This document shows, one piece after another, positions 61,714 to 64,000 of a stretch of DNA of 64,000 bases. Below the pieces are notes generated by a model. The model searched no databases, had not been told where the DNA came from, and was given only the letters and a program-made list of their open reading frames with translations. The stretch comes from Hymenobacter baengnokdamensis (GTDB taxonomy: Bacteria > Bacteroidota > Bacteroidia > Cytophagales > Hymenobacteraceae): assembly GCF_008728635.1 (NCBI RefSeq), contig NZ_CP044285.1, positions 682,001 through 746,000 on the forward strand. Reading direction: 5' to 3'. Position 1 is the stretch's first letter; the number at the start of each line of letters is the position of its first letter. The position numbers were made by a program, and so were the translations under genes.

Positions 61714-63021
61714 GTGACCACCGTCTCTTCTACCCCACCAGCCCTCTCTCTCACCCGCGAGCAAGTACTACGCGCCCTGCGGCTGGTAGAGCGCGAAGGC
61801 CGTCGCCTGCCCCCGAGCACGGTGTATGAGCTGCTGTATCGGGGCCGCCGCTATCCGCCCCGCGCCGTAGCCGAGCTGGCTTATCGCCTAGCGCAGTCCG
61901 ACCCGCAGGCGCGCTGGCCTCACCCGGCCGGCCAGCCAACCAATGCGCTGCTCGAAGCTCTCGATTTTACCATTGCCGCCAAGCGCCCTGTTCTTACCGC
62001 CGGCTCTTCGCACGACCAGGGCCAGGCCGCTGAGCAACAGGCCGAAGACCTGTACACCGGTCCGGCTACGCCAATCAAAAACGGGGCTTCGGCCGTAGCC
62101 GAGCCCACGTTGGCGTACGCTGCACCTGCGCCCGCTTATACCCGGCCGGAGGCGCTGGCCGAGCTATTTATCTCTGAAAATGAGTTGGATGCTGCCCTGG
62201 CCGGCCTGCGGCGCCGCAAGGCCTTGCTGTTGCAAGGGCCGCCCGGCACCGGCAAAACCTACCTGGCCCGCCGCCTGGCCTGGTTGCTGCTGGGTGCCCG
62301 CGATGAGCAGCGCATTGAGCTGGTGCAGTTTCATCCCAGCTATGGCTACGAAGACTTTATGCTAGGTTTCCGGCCGGGGGCCAAGGGACAGTTCGGGCTG
62401 GTGCCGGGCATATTGCCGCTGCTGTGCCAACGTGCGGCTGCCGACCCCGAACGCCCATATTTTTTGCTGATTGATGAGCTCAACCGGGGCAACGTAGCCC
62501 GTATTTTCGGCGAGCTGCTTCTGCTGCTGGAACCCGATAAGCGCGGGCTGGCGCATGGCCTGCGCCTACCCTACGCGCCGCCCGAGGCGCCGCGCTTTTT
62601 TGTGCCGGCCAATCTTTATGTCATCGGCACGCTCAACCTGGCCGACCGCTCGCTGGCCCCGCTCGACTACGCCCTGCGCCGTCGCTTTGCCTTTGTGGCC
62701 ATGCAGCCGCAGTTTGGGGAGGCCCTGCGGCGTATAGTAGAAAAAGCAGCTATTCCGAAAACCCTTATCGACTTGCTTACTGAGCGCATGGCCGCTCTCA
62801 ACCAGGTGATTGCCACCGACCCTGAGCTAGGCCCCGACTTTGCGGTAGGCCACAGCTATTTCTGTACCCCGCCCAGGCAGCCTGCCGAGGCCAGCGAGTG
62901 GCTGCGACTGATTTTTGAGCAGGAAATCGGCCCCTTGCTGGCCGACTACTGGCGCGAGCAGCCTGACAAAGCCGCTACTCAGCTGCGTAAGCTGCTGCAC
63001 GACTGGCCTCTGCCCGCATGA
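61714..63021 (+). CDS. mcrB: McrB-type AAA+ restriction motor
   Basis: A 435-residue ATPase/GTPase subunit of a type IV, modification-dependent restriction system. Residues 12-85 form a recognition-type head (LTREQVLRALRLVEREGRRL, YELLYRGRRYPPRAVAELAY, GQPTNALLEALDF). The motor has Walker A GPPGTGKT (175-182), Walker B LLIDELNRG (251-259) and LNLADRSLAPLDYALRRRFAF, where McrB has NTAD for GTP choice. The start is GTG at 61714. It overlaps mcrC by four bases (ATGA), so translation is coupled. It is divergent from the kinase by 91 bp. Confidence 0.92.
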   Translation: MTTVSSTPPALSLTREQVLRALRLVEREGRRLPPSTVYELLYRGRRYPPRAVAELAYRLAQSDPQARWPHPAGQPTNALLEALDFTIAAKRPVLTAGSSHDQGQAAEQQAEDLYTGPATPIKNGASAVAEPTLAYAAPAPAYTRPEALAELFISENELDAALAGLRRRKALLLQGPPGTGKTYLARRLAWLLLGARDEQRIELVQFHPSYGYEDFMLGFRPGAKGQFGLVPGILPLLCQRAAADPERPYFLLIDELNRGNVARIFGELLLLLEPDKRGLAHGLRLPYAPPEAPRFFVPANLYVIGTLNLADRSLAPLDYALRRRFAFVAMQPQFGEALRRIVEKAAIPKTLIDLLTERMAALNQVIATDPELGPDFAVGHSYFCTPPRQPAEASEWLRLIFEQEIGPLLADYWREQPDKAATQLRKLLHDWPLPA

Positions 63022-64000
63022 TTCCGCTGGCCACCCTCTATTACTTGCTTTGCTACGCCTGGCAGCGCCTGCCCGAGCCGGCCGTGCTGCAAGCCAGCGA
63101 GGCGGCGCCCTTTCATCGCCCGCTGGAGCTGCTCACGCAAATGCTGCTGCACGCCACCCGCCAACTGCTGCGCACCGGCCTGCCGCTGGCATTTACGACT
63201 ACGCAGCAGGAAGTAAGTGAGCTGCGCGGGCGCATCGAGCTGGCTCCGACGCTCGGACGGGGGCTGTTGCCTCAGGGCCGCGCCGTGTGCAGCTACGACG
63301 AGCTAAGCGCCAACCAGCCGGTGTACCAGCTGCTCGCCGGCACGCTGGCGCAGCTGGCCCCGCACCCCGGCCTGGCGCTATCGCTGCGCCGCGAGGTGAG
63401 CCGGGTACGCCGCCGCCTGCCGGCGAGCGTGCAGCCTCTGGCTCCGTCGGCGGCGCTGTTTCCGGCGTTACGCCGTCAGCGGCTGGCCTCGGCCGAGGCA
63501 TTTTTACTGCATATCTGCGAGCTGATTTATGATACTTCTCTGCCGGCTCCGGCTGCGGGGAGCCGGGGCCGCTTCACCGATTTTCGCCGCGATGAGCGAC
63601 TGATGGCCCGCATTTTTGAGCAGGCGGTGCGCAATTTTTACCGCCGCGAGCAGCGCCGCTACCGGGTGTTTGCCGAAACCATCGGGTGGCAGGCCGAAGC
63701 GGCCCATACGCCCGACCTGGCCCTGCTGCCCACCATGCTCACCGACACTACGCTGGATAGCCCTAGCCGCAAAATAGTGCTCGATACCAAGTACTACGCC
63801 GCCGCGCTCCGCCCACGCTACGACCAGCAGCGGCTTATTGCCCCTCATTTATACCAGCTCTATGCCTATCTGCAAAACCTGCAGCCAGCCCCTGGCCAAC
63901 AGCTCGAAGGCATACTGCTTTATCCTGCCGGTCCCGCTCCCACAGCAGTAGTCAATGTACGCTACACGCTGGGCGGCCACCCGGTCCGAATTGTTACCCT
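63018..64000 (+). CDS. mcrC: McrC-type nuclease subunit (3' truncated by window)
   Basis: At least 327 residues, open to the window end. It is the DNA-cleaving partner of McrB. Typical McrC features: MIPLATLYYLLCYAW at the N-terminus, FTDFRRDERLMARIFEQAV around 186-204, and a PD-(D/E)xK core with D233 (TPDLALLP) and D256-x-K258 (KIVLDTKYY). The start ATG overlaps the mcrB stop in ATGA. Confidence 0.9.
   Translation, partial: MIPLATLYYLLCYAWQRLPEPAVLQASEAAPFHRPLELLTQMLLHATRQLLRTGLPLAFTTTQQEVSELRGRIELAPTLGRGLLPQGRAVCSYDELSANQPVYQLLAGTLAQLAPHPGLALSLRREVSRVRRRLPASVQPLAPSAALFPALRRQRLASAEAFLLHICELIYDTSLPAPAAGSRGRFTDFRRDERLMARIFEQAVRNFYRREQRRYRVFAETIGWQAEAAHTPDLALLPTMLTDTTLDSPSRKIVLDTKYYAAALRPRYDQQRLIAPHLYQLYAYLQNLQPAPGQQLEGILLYPAGPAPTAVVNVRYTLGGHPVRIVT

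Overview
This window is high-GC, densely coded bacterial chromosome whose content points to the Bacteroidota, most likely Hymenobacter or a close relative in the Cytophagales. The reasons are several promoters of the TAnnTTTG type, weak Shine-Dalgarno signals, a CarboxypepD_reg-type surface protein, a PafA-type alkaline phosphatase, kynurenine-pathway NAD synthesis, and long inverted repeats at most gene ends. I see no rRNA, tRNA, CRISPR array, replication origin or prophage. The only complete mobile element is an IS630-family insertion.

Layout. 1-11.4 kb holds transport and housekeeping genes: EamA exporter, amino-acid permease, CrtC-like lipoprotein, chromate transporter, 2OG-Fe oxygenase, kynurenine 3-monooxygenase, free-methionine sulfoxide reductase and an MscS channel. 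12-15.2 kb holds an ArsR regulator, hemA and an orphan histidine kinase. 15.3-21.7 kb is a one-direction nucleotide-sugar cluster (rfbA, WbpP-like epimerase, rfbB, galE, TviB/WbpO-like dehydrogenase, WbpD-like acetyltransferase). 22-31 kb is an envelope-glycan region: a polyprenyl-phosphate-type GT2, three large GT-C-like membrane proteins, an acyltransferase and two paralogous lipoproteins whose domain recurs at the C-terminus of one GT-C protein. 31-39.8 kb is metabolic (3-hydroxyanthranilate dioxygenase, phosphatases, ppa, NAD(P)HX repair, msrB, serine dehydratase). 39.75-40.85 kb is the IS630 element, inserted in the last codons of the serine dehydratase gene. 41-46 kb holds lutB, a GxxExxY nuclease-fold gene inside 49-bp inverted repeats, an M28 peptidase and ispF. 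46.3-53.3 kb is a TetR-controlled TolC/adaptor/RND efflux operon with a visible operator. 53.4-58.4 kb holds small and envelope proteins. 58.5-61.6 kb is an unusual two-component pair: a cyclic-nucleotide-binding histidine kinase and a response regulator fused to a glutaredoxin-like and a thioredoxin-reductase-like module. 61.7-64 kb is a McrBC-type restriction system, cut by the window end.

How the genes work together. kmo and the 3-hydroxyanthranilate dioxygenase are two steps of NAD synthesis from tryptophan, and the NnrE/NnrD protein repairs damaged NAD(P)H. The nucleotide-sugar cluster would supply UDP-GlcNAc/GalNAc-derived uronates and dTDP-4-keto-6-deoxyglucose to surface glycan assembly, while the 22-31 kb region looks like a lipid-linked-sugar glycosylation locus. 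The best candidates for undescribed biology are the cysteine-poor REC-Grx-TrxR fusion with its kinase, the inverted-repeat cassette carrying the GxxExxY gene, the shared lipoprotein/GT-C module, and the carrier-protein-like gene that has Thr where the phosphopantetheine Ser should be.
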